Shown: positions 18,446-26,640 of the stretch, in pieces
How the letters are laid out: each line of letters begins with the position of its first letter
Numbering within the stretch: the stretch's first letter is position 1
DNA from: Nostoc sp. CHAB 5844
GTDB taxonomy: Bacteria; Cyanobacteriota; Cyanobacteriia; Cyanobacteriales; Nostocaceae
NCBI RefSeq assembly: GCF_020829595.1
Contig: NZ_JAIVFW010000057.1
Coordinates: forward strand, 1 to 51,338
Direction of reading: 5' to 3'
DNA length: 51,338 nucleotides
The notes under the pieces: model-generated
Seen by the model: only the letters and a program-made list of their open reading frames with translations
What the model was told of the DNA's origin: nothing
Databases searched by the model: none
Position numbers and translations under genes: made by a program

Positions 18446-18523
18446 TATTAATTATTAGCTATTGACTGTGCGATCGCACAGATTTTCAGCAATCAAGTCC
18501 ACGAAAACTCCCATACAGCTTTA

Positions 18524-18691
18524 ATGTACGCAGTCTTCAATCAAGACTTAGAAGTAATAATGTTATTGATAGAGGCTGGTGCAAGTTGTAAAACTGAAAC
18601 CTATGATGGTGTAACAGCGAGAAATATCGCTGAAAGACAAAACGAGCCAAGTATTTTGGAATATTTTACACACCATTCAACTAATGACTAA
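18524..18691 (+). pseudogene. ankyrin-repeat protein remnant
   Basis: From the ATG at 18524 the frame gives 55 residues. It can be read further upstream without a start to about 18458 (IDCAIAQIFSNQ). It contains one good ankyrin unit: HTALMYAVFNQDLEVIMLLIEAGAS followed by the start of the next repeat (DGVTARNIAERQ), then the stop. Complete ankyrin proteins have several units, so this is the tail of a larger gene whose front is gone or replaced by repeats at 18366-18445. It could still be made as a mini-protein, but no ribosome site is seen. Confidence 0.6.
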
Positions 18692-18715
18692 TGACCATTG
18701 ACTGTTGACCAAAAA

Positions 18716-18976
18716 TCACTTTTCTAATCGCACTGCATACCACTGCAAATACTTTCCAGTCCCAATATCCAACTCACAACTAGTATCGATGAGATATTGG
18801 GCTTTAGCTTCCAAAGAATCAAGATTTTGTAAATCTGGAGGTAAATCCTGATGATTGATTGTTTGTAAAACTGTTTTCAGCTTTTCAAATAATTCTGATG
18901 CTGTCAAAAATTGCTCTGGTTGATTGGTTTCTAAGACAACGAAGTTATCTTGTTGATACATTAAAGAGTCTGGCAT
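18716..18976 (-). CDS. chlororespiratory reduction protein 7 (CRR7) homologue
   Basis: 86 aa starting MPDSLMYQQDNFVVLE and ending LIDTSCELDIGTGKYLQWYAVRLEK. The C-terminal DTSCELD...YLQWYAVRLEK is the signature I recognise for CRR7 (formerly DUF3571). In plants CRR7 is needed for assembly of the NDH-1 complex; the cyanobacterial role is presumed similar. It is soluble with no signal. The start is clear, and it is a single gene. The upstream side is a 945-base gap. Confidence 0.8.
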   Translation of the reverse strand: MPDSLMYQQDNFVVLETNQPEQFLTASELFEKLKTVLQTINHQDLPPDLQNLDSLEAKAQYLIDTSCELDIGTGKYLQWYAVRLEK

Positions 18977-19921
18977 GGCTATAATTTAATTAACTTAAAA
19001 TTGTTCTTATAAAGATTTTATCTTCAAGCAGATTTATTAAATAACTATTCTTATTTAAAGAATTACTTTTCCTAAATTATATCTTGATATATTCTAAGTA
19101 TAAATTAGGATTTTTTTGAAAGCTTTACCTATATTTTGTAGCATAGATAAGTTGTACAGACCGAAATCAGGAATTTTACTTAACTCTCAAGATAACTAGT
19201 ATCTACAAATAAATTTTATTATATAACTTGATATTAACCTCATGTAATTTATGTAATTACCTCTCAATTTACATGAGTAAAGTTTAGCCATAGCTATAAA
19301 TAAAAGACAGCCTAGTGATTGTCAGATTTAGGTTCAGCTATTTTCTTAGCAATATGTAGTCATTTCTGAGCATCTGCTCAGTAGGTGTCTAAAGGCACTT
19401 TAGAAATTGATAAACATAGTTTAGATTTGAAGTTTTGCTCAAAATAGTAATTACACTTTATCACTAGGGAAATATAAATATAAGATTTTCTTCCATTGCC
19501 AAAGCTAGAAAACTAAAAACTGCTTTTGTCTTCTTTTCAATAAATTTTCTATGAAACGCAATTATCTAAACTTTTATTTGCTGAAGCTCATTAAATATTC
19601 TCTTTGTCTAAAAAAATTGATTGTACACTCAGAGAGTTTGGTACTAAAATTTTTAGTCTGGCTCGAACTGTTATGCGATCGCCGCCTCAGTTCTCAGTCA
19701 TATAGATTATTTAATCAGAAATTGCTGCTAACAAGCACTCACTCAACAGGCAGACCATTGCCATACCTCCAACTAGTACTGCGGTTATGAATTTTGAGCC
19801 AATTGCTTGCCAATAAAATTTACTGTCACAGAATCTTGCTTATTGGCGATTTATTTATGTTACGCAGGTTTTCTTAAATTTATCCCACACCGATATTTTC
19901 ATTTTCTGTGGAACGCAATTC
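18977..19921. other. 945-base AT-rich gap
   Basis: Nothing convincing is encoded here. There are two small hairpins: CTCATGTAA...TTACATGAG at 19239-19277 and TCTAAAG-GCA-CTTTAGA near 19387-19403. A 79-codon frame at 19551-19790 has no ribosome site or recognisable family and contains a HIP1-like GCGATCGCC. The right end should hold the promoter of the REC-GGDEF gene. A small RNA here is possible but cannot be shown. Confidence 0.5.
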
Positions 19922-20944
19922 ATGTCAGGCATAAGCCCATTTTCTCTTCCTAAACAACCTCCACTAATTCTGGTGGCTGATGATGACAAGACCATCCGCG
20001 TGCTGTTGCGTGAAGCTATGGAAAAAGAAGGCTATCGAGTGGTTGAAGTTGCAGATGGTAAGCAGTGTTTAGACGCTTATGAGACTGTCAAACCAGACAT
20101 AGTATTGCTTGATGCAATTATGCCTGTAATGGATGGCTTTACTTGTTGTAAGCACTTACTCCAGATAGCCAGAAATAATCTGATGTCAGCACTGGCAAAT
20201 CTTGATACTGACTCTGCTACAGGCAACACTGTCATCTCCAAATTATGGGAACGCACACCAATATTAATGATTACCAGTTTGGATGATGCGGAGTCTGTAG
20301 ACCGTGCGTTTGAAGCAGGTGCGTCTGATTATGTTACCAAGCCAATTCATTGGGCAGTTCTGCGCCAGCGTTTACGTCGTCTGCTACAACAAGCACAAGT
20401 ATACAAGCAATTAGAAGCAGCAAACCTAGCTTTACAGCAATTAGCTAATGTTGATGGCTTAACAGGTCTTGCTAATCGCCGTCGTTTTGATGAATATCTC
20501 AATACACAATGGATTAATCTGGCACAAGAAGAATCTCCTTTGTCATTAATTTTATGTGATATAGATTATTTCAAATTTTATAACGATCAATATGGTCATC
20601 CAGCTGGAGATGTTTGTTTGCAAAAGGTAGGTGCTGTTTTGAGCAAAAATGCCCAAAAACATCACGATTTAGTAGCGCGTTACGGTGGCGAAGAATTTGC
20701 TGTCATTATGCCAAATACCCATGCATCTGGTGCATTTCATGTGGCTACAGCCATGCAAATTAGTGTCAAAAATTTACAAATTGTTCATGACGCTTCTGCT
20801 GTGAATGAATATGTGACGTTGAGCATGGGTGTAGCTACCCTGATTCCCACGTGGGAATCTTCGCCTTCCGATTTGATTGTGGCGGCAGATAAAGCGCTTT
20901 ACACCGCAAAGGCAGAAGGACGTAATCGGATTATTCTCAAGTAA
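19922..20944 (+). CDS. response regulator with GGDEF domain (PleD-like diguanylate cyclase)
   Basis: 340 aa. Receiver domain at residues ~13-155 with acidic DDD near 21-23 and phospho-acceptor D64 (IVLLDAIMPVMDGF), conserved Lys in DYVTKPI. The receiver carries an unusual insert of about 20 residues (NNLMSALANLDTDSATGNTV) before the fourth strand. The GGDEF domain is at ~172-340 with NVDGLTGLANRRRFDEYL, LILCDIDYFKFYND and the active-site loop GGEEF at 255-259, so c-di-GMP synthesis is expected. The product-inhibition I-site (RxxD before the loop) reads KHHD, so Arg is replaced. The gene is monocistronic; no kinase is near. Confidence 0.93.
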   Translation: MSGISPFSLPKQPPLILVADDDKTIRVLLREAMEKEGYRVVEVADGKQCLDAYETVKPDIVLLDAIMPVMDGFTCCKHLLQIARNNLMSALANLDTDSATGNTVISKLWERTPILMITSLDDAESVDRAFEAGASDYVTKPIHWAVLRQRLRRLLQQAQVYKQLEAANLALQQLANVDGLTGLANRRRFDEYLNTQWINLAQEESPLSLILCDIDYFKFYNDQYGHPAGDVCLQKVGAVLSKNAQKHHDLVARYGGEEFAVIMPNTHASGAFHVATAMQISVKNLQIVHDASAVNEYVTLSMGVATLIPTWESSPSDLIVAADKALYTAKAEGRNRIILK

Positions 20945-20959
20945 GATAACCAGGAACTT

Positions 20960-21061
20960 ATACCAATTTCCTTTAAAGATGAAACGAATTTTTTTGTAGA
21001 GACGTTGCATTGCAACGTCTCTACAGATTTTATGTGCATCAAATTTTTCGTGAATTGGTAT
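20960..21061. repeat. MITE-like element with a 15-bp perfect palindrome
   Basis: Ends ATACCAATT and AATTGGTAT are inverted copies. Inside, 20995-21025 is a perfect 15-bp inverted repeat around one base (TGTAGAGACGTTGCA / TGCAACGTCTCTACA). Both motifs recur widely in Nostocales intergenic DNA, so this looks like a nested non-coding mobile element. It separates the REC-GGDEF gene from rplL on the opposite strand. Confidence 0.75.
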
Positions 21062-21093
21062 GAGAACCGCCATAGAAGAATATGAATACAATA

Positions 21094-21122
21094 CAAAAAA
21101 AGAAGCCCAGTGCGGCTTCTTA
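21094..21122 (-). terminator. terminator of the rplJ-rplL operon
   Basis: On the minus strand AGAAGCC...GGCTTCT forms a stem with loop GCACTG, followed by a run of seven T. It lies about 30 bases past the rplL stop. A textbook rho-independent terminator. Confidence 0.85.
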
Positions 21123-21148
21123 ATTAAAAACTAGTATTGGAACTGTAA

Positions 21149-21538
21149 CTACTTAACGGTAACTTTACCGCCAGCTTCTTCAATCCGCTTCTTAGCATCT
21201 TCAGCGGCATCTTTAGCAATAGCTTCTTTAATTGGCTTAGGTGCAGCTTCTACTAAGTCTTTTGCTTCTTTCAGACCCAGACCAGTTAATTCCCGGACAA
21301 TCTTCAGTATGGCAATCTTCTTGTCAGCAGGAACAGATTCCAGAATTACGTCAAATTCAGTTTTCTCTTCTACTGGTTCAGCAGCAGCAGCACCACCAGT
21401 AGGAGCAGCAACAGCTACACCAACGGGTGCAGCAGCACTTACGCCAAAAGCTTCTTCAATTTGCTTAACTAATTCAGCAGCTTCTAGCAAGGTCAAGGAT
21501 TTTAATTGTTCTAAAATGTTGTCGGTTGTAGCAGACAT
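21149..21538 (-). CDS. rplL: 50S ribosomal protein L7/L12
   Basis: 129 aa from the start [15 protein letters not shown] at 21538, preceded by AGGAG (CAGGAGTTACATCAATG). The in-frame ATG 60 bases further upstream would add a non-homologous tail that reads through STRR repeat DNA, so I reject it. N-terminal dimerisation helices, a short Ala/Gly/Val hinge ([14 protein letters not shown]), then the C-terminal factor-binding domain ([42 protein letters not shown]). It forms the ribosomal stalk that recruits translation GTPases. Last gene of the operon. Confidence 0.97.
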   Translation of the reverse strand: MSATTDNILEQLKSLTLLEAAELVKQIEEAFGVSAAAPVGVAVAAPTGGAAAAEPVEEKTEFDVILESVPADKKIAILKIVRELTGLGLKEAKDLVEAAPKPIKEAIAKDAAEDAKKRIEEAGGKVTVK

Positions 21539-21570
21539 TGATGTAACTCCTGTAATGTTTGATTGGTTAT

Positions 21571-21637
21571 TGGTGATTTGTCCTTTGTCAATAGTCATTC
21601 GTGATTACAAATGACTATTGACTCTTGACTAAAGAAG
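21571..21637. repeat. fold-back STRR cluster between rplJ and rplL
   Basis: GATTTGTCCTTTGTCAATAGTCATTCGTGATTAC and ACAAATGACTATTGACTC are inverted versions of the same heptamer repeats, able to form a hairpin in the rplJ-rplL mRNA. It could tune relative L10/L12 output, which is inference. Confidence 0.6.
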
Positions 21638-21704
21638 TCTAAAGAATGAAAAACTCAGTAAATAAACCACTTTTTCATATTTGGCTTATTTCATACTTCA
21701 TACT

Positions 21705-22244
21705 TTATTCAGCCGTACTTCCTTGTTCTTGTTCAGCCACAGCTTGCAAAGCACGAGCCAAACCACCTGGAACTTCGTTGATACCCACAGCAATTTTTGT
21801 AGCCAAAGCGTTGATAGCTCCAGCAATTTGACCCATGAGTTGTTCTTTGGATGGCAAGTCACCTAGAGCCTTGACATCTGCTTCTTTCAGCAAGCGACCT
21901 TCCATGACACCGCCACGCATTTCTGTTTTTTTGGTGGCTTTTTGGAAGTCTTGGTAAGCCTTAATTGCTGATGAGAAATCCTCTTTAACTAACAAAAAGG
22001 CGGAAGAACCTTTTAGCAACTCTGACATTGGTTGCCATTTTTCGTCCTCTTGAATGGCAATACCCATTAAGGTATTTTTTGTTACCTTACAAGTAGTGCC
22101 AGTCGGACGCAGCCGCCGTCGTAAATCGGTGATTTCGGCAACTGTTAGCCCTTGATATTCAATTACAAGTGCCAAAGTTGACTCACTCAAAGATTGCTTG
22201 AGGTCAGCAACTATTTCTTTTTTGTTTTCTATCGTTCTACCCAT
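21705..22244 (-). CDS. rplJ: 50S ribosomal protein L10
   Basis: 179 aa starting MGRTIENKKEIVADLKQSL, with a strong ribosome site (TTGGAGGTGAAACAAGATG). Family segments: VIEYQGLTVAEITDLRRRLR, KVTKNTLMGIAIQ, LLKGSSAFLLVKED, LPSKEQLMGQIAGAINA. The C-terminal helix binds L7/L12 dimers. The position after rplA and before rplL is the conserved bacterial order. A leader of almost 300 bases with a hairpin precedes it, the usual site of L10 autoregulation. Confidence 0.97.
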   Translation of the reverse strand: MGRTIENKKEIVADLKQSLSESTLALVIEYQGLTVAEITDLRRRLRPTGTTCKVTKNTLMGIAIQEDEKWQPMSELLKGSSAFLLVKEDFSSAIKAYQDFQKATKKTEMRGGVMEGRLLKEADVKALGDLPSKEQLMGQIAGAINALATKIAVGINEVPGGLARALQAVAEQEQGSTAE

Positions 22245-22318
22245 CTTGTTTCACCTCCAAGGGCAAAATCAGTGATTTCCCTGCTTGTGTGTTCTAGTTC
22301 TGACCAACCCAAAACAAT

Positions 22319-22345
22319 AAACCCCAGTTTTTTCAACCGGGGTTT
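22319..22345 (-). promoter_or_regulatory. rplJ leader hairpin (attenuator / L10-leader candidate)
   Basis: In the 298-base rplA-rplJ gap the minus strand reads AAACCCCGGTT-GAAAAA-ACTGGGGTTT followed by ATTGTTTTGGG. This is a stable stem with a short T-rich tail, about 75 bases before rplJ. Position fits a ribosomal protein L10 leader that controls rplJ-rplL expression, but the kink-turn receptor was not identified. Confidence 0.55.
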
Positions 22346-22475
22346 TGCAGCAAAACTCTTGACGCTGTAGCGGCTACACCTTGTAGGTAGTACTTTAGGC
22401 AATGAGAGTTTTGACCTCGGCAGGATATTAAGCTATTTGCACCTGCTGTCTCCGGTTTGAACTATTTAGTTTTGT

Positions 22476-22541
22476 CATTTGTCCTTTGTCCTTCGTCCTT
22501 TGTTTTTACAAATGACTAATTACTAATAACCAATGACTAAA
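22476..22541. repeat. STRR cluster downstream of rplA
   Basis: Heptamer runs TTTGTCCTTTGTCCTTCGTCCTTTG and CAAATGACTAATTACTAAT in opposite orientation just past the rplA stop. Typical of Nostocales; able to fold back. Confidence 0.65.
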
Positions 22542-22542
22542 T

Positions 22543-23259
22543 TTAAGCAGCTTCGGTCAGTTTTAAATCCCGTAAAGCGGTAATATCTAGTTTAATCGAA
22601 GGCCCCATTGTAGCAGAGACATAGAAGGTTCGCCAATAGCGACCTTTTGCGCCTGAAGGACGGTTACGGTCAATTGTTTCTTGCAACGCCTTGAGGTTTA
22701 CTAACAAGTCTTCTGGGGAGAAAGCAGCCTTACCAAACATAACGTGGACAATACCAGTACGATCAGCGCGGAATTCTAATTTACCAGCTTTGAATTCAGC
22801 GATCGCACTTGCAATGTCAAATGTTACTGTACCACCTTTTGGTGATGGCATCAAACCACGCGGGCCTAGCAACTTACCTAGTTTCGCTACCTGTGGCATA
22901 ACATCTGGTGTCGCAATCAGTTTATCGAAGTCCATCATGCCTTTTTGGATTTCGTCAATCAGTTCTTCCGAACCAGCGATGTCAGCACCAGCGTTGCTTG
23001 CTTCTGTGACTTTTTCACCTCTAGCGATAACTGCTACCCGTACAATTTGTCCTGTACCTTTGGGTAGTGCTACCGTTGTCCGCAACTGTTGGTCTGTATA
23101 TTTCGGGTCAATTCCCAACCGGATATGTGCTTCGGCGGCTTCAGGGAATTTAGCTGTTGCTGTTTCTTTGAGTAGTGCTAATGCGTCTAGGGGCGCGTAG
23201 TCCCTATCCTCTACTTTTGCTTGCAGTTCTCGCAAACGACGCGATACTTTTTTTGTCAT
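22543..23259 (-). CDS. rplA: 50S ribosomal protein L1
   Basis: 238 aa, standard length. Starts [17 protein letters not shown] with an AGGAG site upstream (CCAGGAGAAAAAAATG). Signatures: [39 protein letters not shown] and [15 protein letters not shown]. It binds 23S rRNA at the L1 stalk and is often a translational repressor of its own operon. It sits between rplK and rplJ as in most bacteria. Confidence 0.97.
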   Translation of the reverse strand: MTKKVSRRLRELQAKVEDRDYAPLDALALLKETATAKFPEAAEAHIRLGIDPKYTDQQLRTTVALPKGTGQIVRVAVIARGEKVTEASNAGADIAGSEELIDEIQKGMMDFDKLIATPDVMPQVAKLGKLLGPRGLMPSPKGGTVTFDIASAIAEFKAGKLEFRADRTGIVHVMFGKAAFSPEDLLVNLKALQETIDRNRPSGAKGRYWRTFYVSATMGPSIKLDITALRDLKLTEAA

Positions 23260-23299
23260 TTTTTTCTCCTGGGGTCAGTGGCGAAGCTTGGCTTCTCCC

Positions 23300-23374
23300 C
23301 CGATAAGTTTTTTAGTACTGAGTGCTGAGTCTAATGACCATTGACCATTGGCCATTGACTTTTGACTCTTGACT
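23300..23374. repeat. STRR cluster between rplK and rplA
   Basis: TACTGAGTGCTGAGT is followed by TGACCATTGACCATTGGCC and ATTGACTTTTGACTCTTGAC. These heptamer repeats fill most of the 113-base gap inside the ribosomal protein operon. Confidence 0.65.
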
Positions 23375-23798
23375 ATTCAGTAATGGTTACGCCCATATTT
23401 CTAGCGGTTCCTGCTACGATGTTCATTGCCGCGTCGATGTCGTTGGCGTTGAGATCGGGTAATTTAGTTTGGGCAATTTCTCGCAATTGCGCCTTGGTAA
23501 TTGAACCAACTTTCTTTTTGTTGGGTTCGTTGGAGCCTCTTTCGATTTTCGCTGCTTTGCGAATTAGTACTGATGCTGGTGGGGTTTTGAGTACAAATGT
23601 AAAACTCCGGTCTTCATAAACCGAAATTTCTACAGGGATAACCATACCAGCTTGGTCTGCTGTTTTGGCGTTGTACTCTTTGCAGAACATCATGATGTTA
23701 ACGCCATGTTGACCTAGTGCCGGGCCAACTGGCGGTGCTGGGTTGGCTTTTCCAGCGTTCAGGGCCAGTTTAATGACCGCTACTACTTTTTTCGCCAT
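23373..23798 (-). CDS. rplK: 50S ribosomal protein L11
   Basis: 141 aa, standard length. [20 protein letters not shown] start; [22 protein letters not shown] is the L11 N-terminal signature, and the C-terminal RNA-binding domain has [29 protein letters not shown]. It binds the GTPase-associated region of 23S rRNA. Only 6 bases separate it from the nusG stop, so they are co-transcribed. Confidence 0.98.
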   Translation of the reverse strand: MAKKVVAVIKLALNAGKANPAPPVGPALGQHGVNIMMFCKEYNAKTADQAGMVIPVEISVYEDRSFTFVLKTPPASVLIRKAAKIERGSNEPNKKKVGSITKAQLREIAQTKLPDLNANDIDAAMNIVAGTARNMGVTITE

Positions 23799-23804
23799 TG
23801 GTAT

Positions 23805-24437
23805 TTAGCTCTGTTTCTCTACCTGATTAAATTCCAATTCAACTGGTGTATCTCTACCAAAAATCGAGAGCAAGGCTTTCAGTTTACTCCGCTCTGGACT
23901 GACTTCAATCACCTCGCCTTCAAAGTCCTTAAATGGGCCAGAAAGCACGACTATCTTATCACCTGTGGCCATGTCAATTTTGACAACTGGCTCTTGTTCG
24001 GTGGTTTGTTTGAATATCCGCTCTACTTCTGAGTAACTCAGAGGTACTGGTTTAACGTGACCACGACCTTTGGCACTGCCACGTTTTTGTTCTGCGCCCA
24101 CAAAGTTGATTACATGTGAGGTGTTACGCACTACCTGCCATGTATCATCATTCATGACCATGCGTACTAGCACATAGCCAGGAAACACTTTTTCTTCTGT
24201 GTGCTGGCGACTGCCGTCTTTCCGGATTTTTACCGCTGGCGTATGGGGGATTTCAACTTGAATTATTTTATCTGCTACGTCAAAGGTTTGGATGCGTTGT
24301 TCCAAATTTGTTTTGACGCGTTTTTCGCAGCCTGAGGCTACTTGTACTGCATACCACCGCGCTTCTTTGAGCGCTGCTTCTGCTGTTTCTTCTGGCTGCA
24401 AATTTGAGTTAAGTGGGTCGTCTGTTGCAAAAGTCAT
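23805..24437 (-). CDS. nusG: transcription termination/antitermination factor NusG
   Basis: 210 aa from ATG at 24437, giving MTFATDDPLNSNLQPEE. A longer frame to 24560 overlaps secE and is rejected. The NGN domain has ARWYAVQVASGCEKRVKTNL, FPGYVLVRMVMNDDTWQVVRNT, and the C-terminal KOW domain has GDKIVVLSGPFKDFEGEVIEV. The start overlaps the secE stop by one base (TGATG), indicating translational coupling. It binds RNA polymerase and links it to ribosome or Rho. Confidence 0.96.
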   Translation of the reverse strand: MTFATDDPLNSNLQPEETAEAALKEARWYAVQVASGCEKRVKTNLEQRIQTFDVADKIIQVEIPHTPAVKIRKDGSRQHTEEKVFPGYVLVRMVMNDDTWQVVRNTSHVINFVGAEQKRGSAKGRGHVKPVPLSYSEVERIFKQTTEQEPVVKIDMATGDKIVVLSGPFKDFEGEVIEVSPERSKLKALLSIFGRDTPVELEFNQVEKQS

Positions 24438-24658
24438 CAGAACACCTGTTTTGCTGCCCAAGCAAACAATCCATCCACCAAATAAATCAAAGATGCGGAG
24501 AGTGTCACCATTAACAGCACGGCTGCTGATTCGCTCACTAGCTGTCTGCGACTTGGCCAAACTACTTTTTCAAGTTCTTCTTTCGTCCCTTGAATGAAGT
24601 TTTGTACGTTCAGCCCACTAGTGTTTTCAGGCATTTCAGCTTCATCTTTTTTGGCCAC
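24437..24658 (-). CDS. secE: preprotein translocase subunit SecE
   Basis: 73 aa, the short single-TM form of SecE. A cytosolic amphipathic helix NFIQGTKEELEKVVWPSRRQ carries the conserved K-V-x-W-P-[ST]-R-x-x motif, followed by one membrane span (VLLMVTLSASLIYLVDGLFAW). The order tRNA-Trp, secE, nusG, rplK is conserved in bacteria. Confidence 0.96.
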   Translation of the reverse strand: MAKKDEAEMPENTSGLNVQNFIQGTKEELEKVVWPSRRQLVSESAAVLLMVTLSASLIYLVDGLFAWAAKQVF

Positions 24659-24787
24659 TGTTGTTTATCCCCCCGTTTCTTGTACAGCTGTATGTTGCTA
24701 AATTTTTAGCTTACTTTTACAGCTTTGATTCCATCCTGCCGACTTGCAGCAAAAAATCTCTAATTATTAAACAATTATACCCGAAAT

Positions 24788-24842
24788 CATCAGCACTAGC
24801 TACGTTTGGTAGAAGTGCTATTGTTTCGGGTTTATTTTTTGC
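24788..24842. promoter_or_regulatory. hairpin and candidate -10 element upstream of secE
   Basis: CCCGAAA...AGCACT pairs with AGTGCT...TTTCGGG (two-part stem). The plus strand then has TTTATTTTTT. On the minus strand the stem is followed by GGGTATAATT, a good -10 hexamer about 125 bases before secE. It may be a processing site between tRNA-Trp and secE plus a promoter, or a plus-strand terminator with no gene to serve. Confidence 0.4.
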
Positions 24843-24849
24843 TGGCGAG

Positions 24850-24922
24850 CGCGCCCTGGAGGACTTGAACCCCCGACATCAGGTTTTGGAGACCTGCGTT
24901 CTACCAACTGAACTAAGAGCGC
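24850..24922 (-). tRNA. tRNA-Trp (CCA)
   Basis: 73 nt. The acceptor stem GCGCTCT/AGGGCGC pairs fully (one G-U), discriminator G; D-arm TAGTTCAGTTGGTAGA; anticodon loop CTCCAAA giving anticodon CCA; T-arm GGGGGTTCAAGTCCTCC. No encoded CCA end. Located directly upstream of secE-nusG, the usual bacterial place for this tRNA. Confidence 0.97.
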
Positions 24923-25072
24923 ACAGGTTGGTTTGGATTCGGTGATTGCGCTGAACTTTTATCTAGTTTAACGCAATTGCGACTCTCATTGTACATGATT
25001 TTTGTTGAGGGAGCAACTCAGCGGCAAAAGCCGCTTGTTAATTGAGATTTCTCTCATACCCTGAGCAAAAAA

Positions 25073-25435
25073 TTACAAAGGACGGTCGAAGCGTTGCTTG
25101 ATGCGGGTTGCTTTACCAACGCGATCGCGCAGATAGTACAATTTAGCACGACGTACTTTACCGCGACGGATGATTTTGATGCTGTCAATACGAGGCGAAT
25201 GTAGTAAAAACACTCGCTCTACGCCTACCCCTTGAAAGACACGGCGAACAGTAATGGTTTCGTTAATACCGCCGTTGCGTTTGGCAATCACAACACCTTC
25301 GTAGGGTTGTACACGGTATTTATCACCTTCTTTGATTTTCACGCCGACTTTGACTGTATCACCCACATAAATGTCGGGTAGATTAGATTTTAGTTGTTCC
25401 GCTTCAATGGAGCGGATGATCTCTTGAGCGTTCAT
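25073..25435 (-). CDS. rplS: 50S ribosomal protein L19
   Basis: 120 aa, with [20 protein letters not shown] start and the family core [61 protein letters not shown]. It sits at the 30S-50S interface. It lies 150 bases upstream of tRNA-Trp on the same strand. A small stem AGCGGC-AAAA-GCCGCT at 25020-25035 follows its stop and may help end transcription. Confidence 0.97.
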   Translation of the reverse strand: MNAQEIIRSIEAEQLKSNLPDIYVGDTVKVGVKIKEGDKYRVQPYEGVVIAKRNGGINETITVRRVFQGVGVERVFLLHSPRIDSIKIIRRGKVRRAKLYYLRDRVGKATRIKQRFDRPL

Positions 25436-25586
25436 AGCCTATCTGCTTAAAAACCCACAATCATCCATAATAAATCGAGAATCTGCTTTCAGTCTAGTGA
25501 TATATAAGATTTAGAATTTTTCCCCGATCCGGATATCTAAAAATGAAAGCTATATTGCATAAAGCTTTGCTACAGGTGTGATTTTT

Positions 25587-26528
25587 ATGAAATTTAGCAT
25601 CGTTATCACTACCTATAACCGCGTAAGCTTACTACGCCGAGCCGTTGATTCTGCTGTCAACCAGACAATTCCTTGTGAAGTGATTGTAGCTGATGATTGT
25701 TCCACTGATGACACGCAAGCCTACGTAGAAAGCTTAGGTAATAGGGTAATTTACCATCGCAATGAGGTAAATAAAGGTCATGCAGCTACGGTAAACGCAG
25801 GAGTACAAAAAGCCAGCGGTGACTGGATTAAATTTTTGGATGATGATGACTATCTAGCTACGAATTGTATCGAAGAGATGGCGAAGGCGATCGCACTTTG
25901 TCCGAGTGCTGTGATTTGCTCATGCGTGGCGGCTCAGGTAGATGAACATGAAGTAGAACTCAGTCGTACCCCCCAACTTGGCCCTGGTTTAGCTTTTTCT
26001 GTTCCTCAAGCAGATGTTCACTACGGTATGCTTTTGGAATTACTGCCTTTTGGCACACCTGTACAAGTTGCTTGCAGCCGTGATGCTTTTTGTAAAACAG
26101 GTGGTTGGGATTCTCACCTTGATGCTAATTGTGATGATATCGATTCTTGGCTACGAATTGCTCAATTTGGCGATGCTGTTTTCTTGAATCAATGTTTAGC
26201 TTATCGGACTATTTGGCCAGGTGCTTACAACCACAAATTTGCTGTATCTAAGCGGTTAGATACTAATATTTTGATTAAAGAAAAAATCTACGCTTTAGTT
26301 AATGAAAATTATCGTTCTGCTCTCCCCAAAATGCCGGATATTAAAAACTATCTCAGATTGCATTGGGCATTTGTGGCGTTGAAGCAGAAAAACTTACAAA
26401 ACTTTTTCTTAATGTTAGACAAAGCTGCATTTTCACCATCAGCATGGCGACTTTTACTCAATGCTATATTTTTCCGTCGCGCTTACAACAATCATCATAT
26501 TCGCAAGTTTGTTTTGATTAAAGGCTAG
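25587..26528 (+). CDS. family 2 glycosyltransferase
   Basis: 313 aa from the ATG at 25587, preceded by AGG with good spacing; a GTG at 25578 would add three residues. GT-A fold: MKFSIVITTYNRVSLLRRAV, EVIVADDCSTDDT, NKGHAATVNAGVQKASGDWI and the metal-binding KFLDDDDYL. A later DDIDSWLRIAQFGDAVFL is the usual GT2 acceptor-side motif (ED-x-D-x-W-L). No membrane span, so a cytosolic enzyme using a nucleotide sugar. Donor and acceptor cannot be predicted, and no other polysaccharide genes are near. It converges on the RND pump genes. Confidence 0.9.
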   Translation: MKFSIVITTYNRVSLLRRAVDSAVNQTIPCEVIVADDCSTDDTQAYVESLGNRVIYHRNEVNKGHAATVNAGVQKASGDWIKFLDDDDYLATNCIEEMAKAIALCPSAVICSCVAAQVDEHEVELSRTPQLGPGLAFSVPQADVHYGMLLELLPFGTPVQVACSRDAFCKTGGWDSHLDANCDDIDSWLRIAQFGDAVFLNQCLAYRTIWPGAYNHKFAVSKRLDTNILIKEKIYALVNENYRSALPKMPDIKNYLRLHWAFVALKQKNLQNFFLMLDKAAFSPSAWRLLLNAIFFRRAYNNHHIRKFVLIKG

Positions 26529-26554
26529 TTTTTATATAAATCTTCGTTGTGCTT

Positions 26555-26612
26555 AAATAAATTGCTCACAATAAGAATTTATTTTAACGTGAGCAATTTA
26601 TTCATTTTTTTA
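26555..26612. terminator. bidirectional terminator between GT2 and RND genes
   Basis: AAATAAATTGCTCAC and GTGAGCAATTTATT form a ~14-bp stem with a 20-base loop, followed on the plus strand by CATTTTTTT. It sits in the gap between convergent genes and can serve both. Confidence 0.75.
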
Positions 26613-26640
26613 GGTAACATTAAATCATAATTTGATGGAT

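Noticed and set aside
19551-19790. 79-codon ORF in the large gap before the REC-GGDEF gene
   Set aside because: No ribosome site, no recognisable domain, Leu-rich but without a clear membrane segment, and a HIP1-like site in its middle; probably chance.
20774-21096. Two minus-strand ORFs at the end of the REC-GGDEF gene
   Set aside because: Shadow of the GGDEF coding frame plus the MITE-like element.
24438-24560. N-terminal extension of NusG
   Set aside because: The extra 41 codons lie inside secE in another frame; the TGATG overlap start matches normal NusG.
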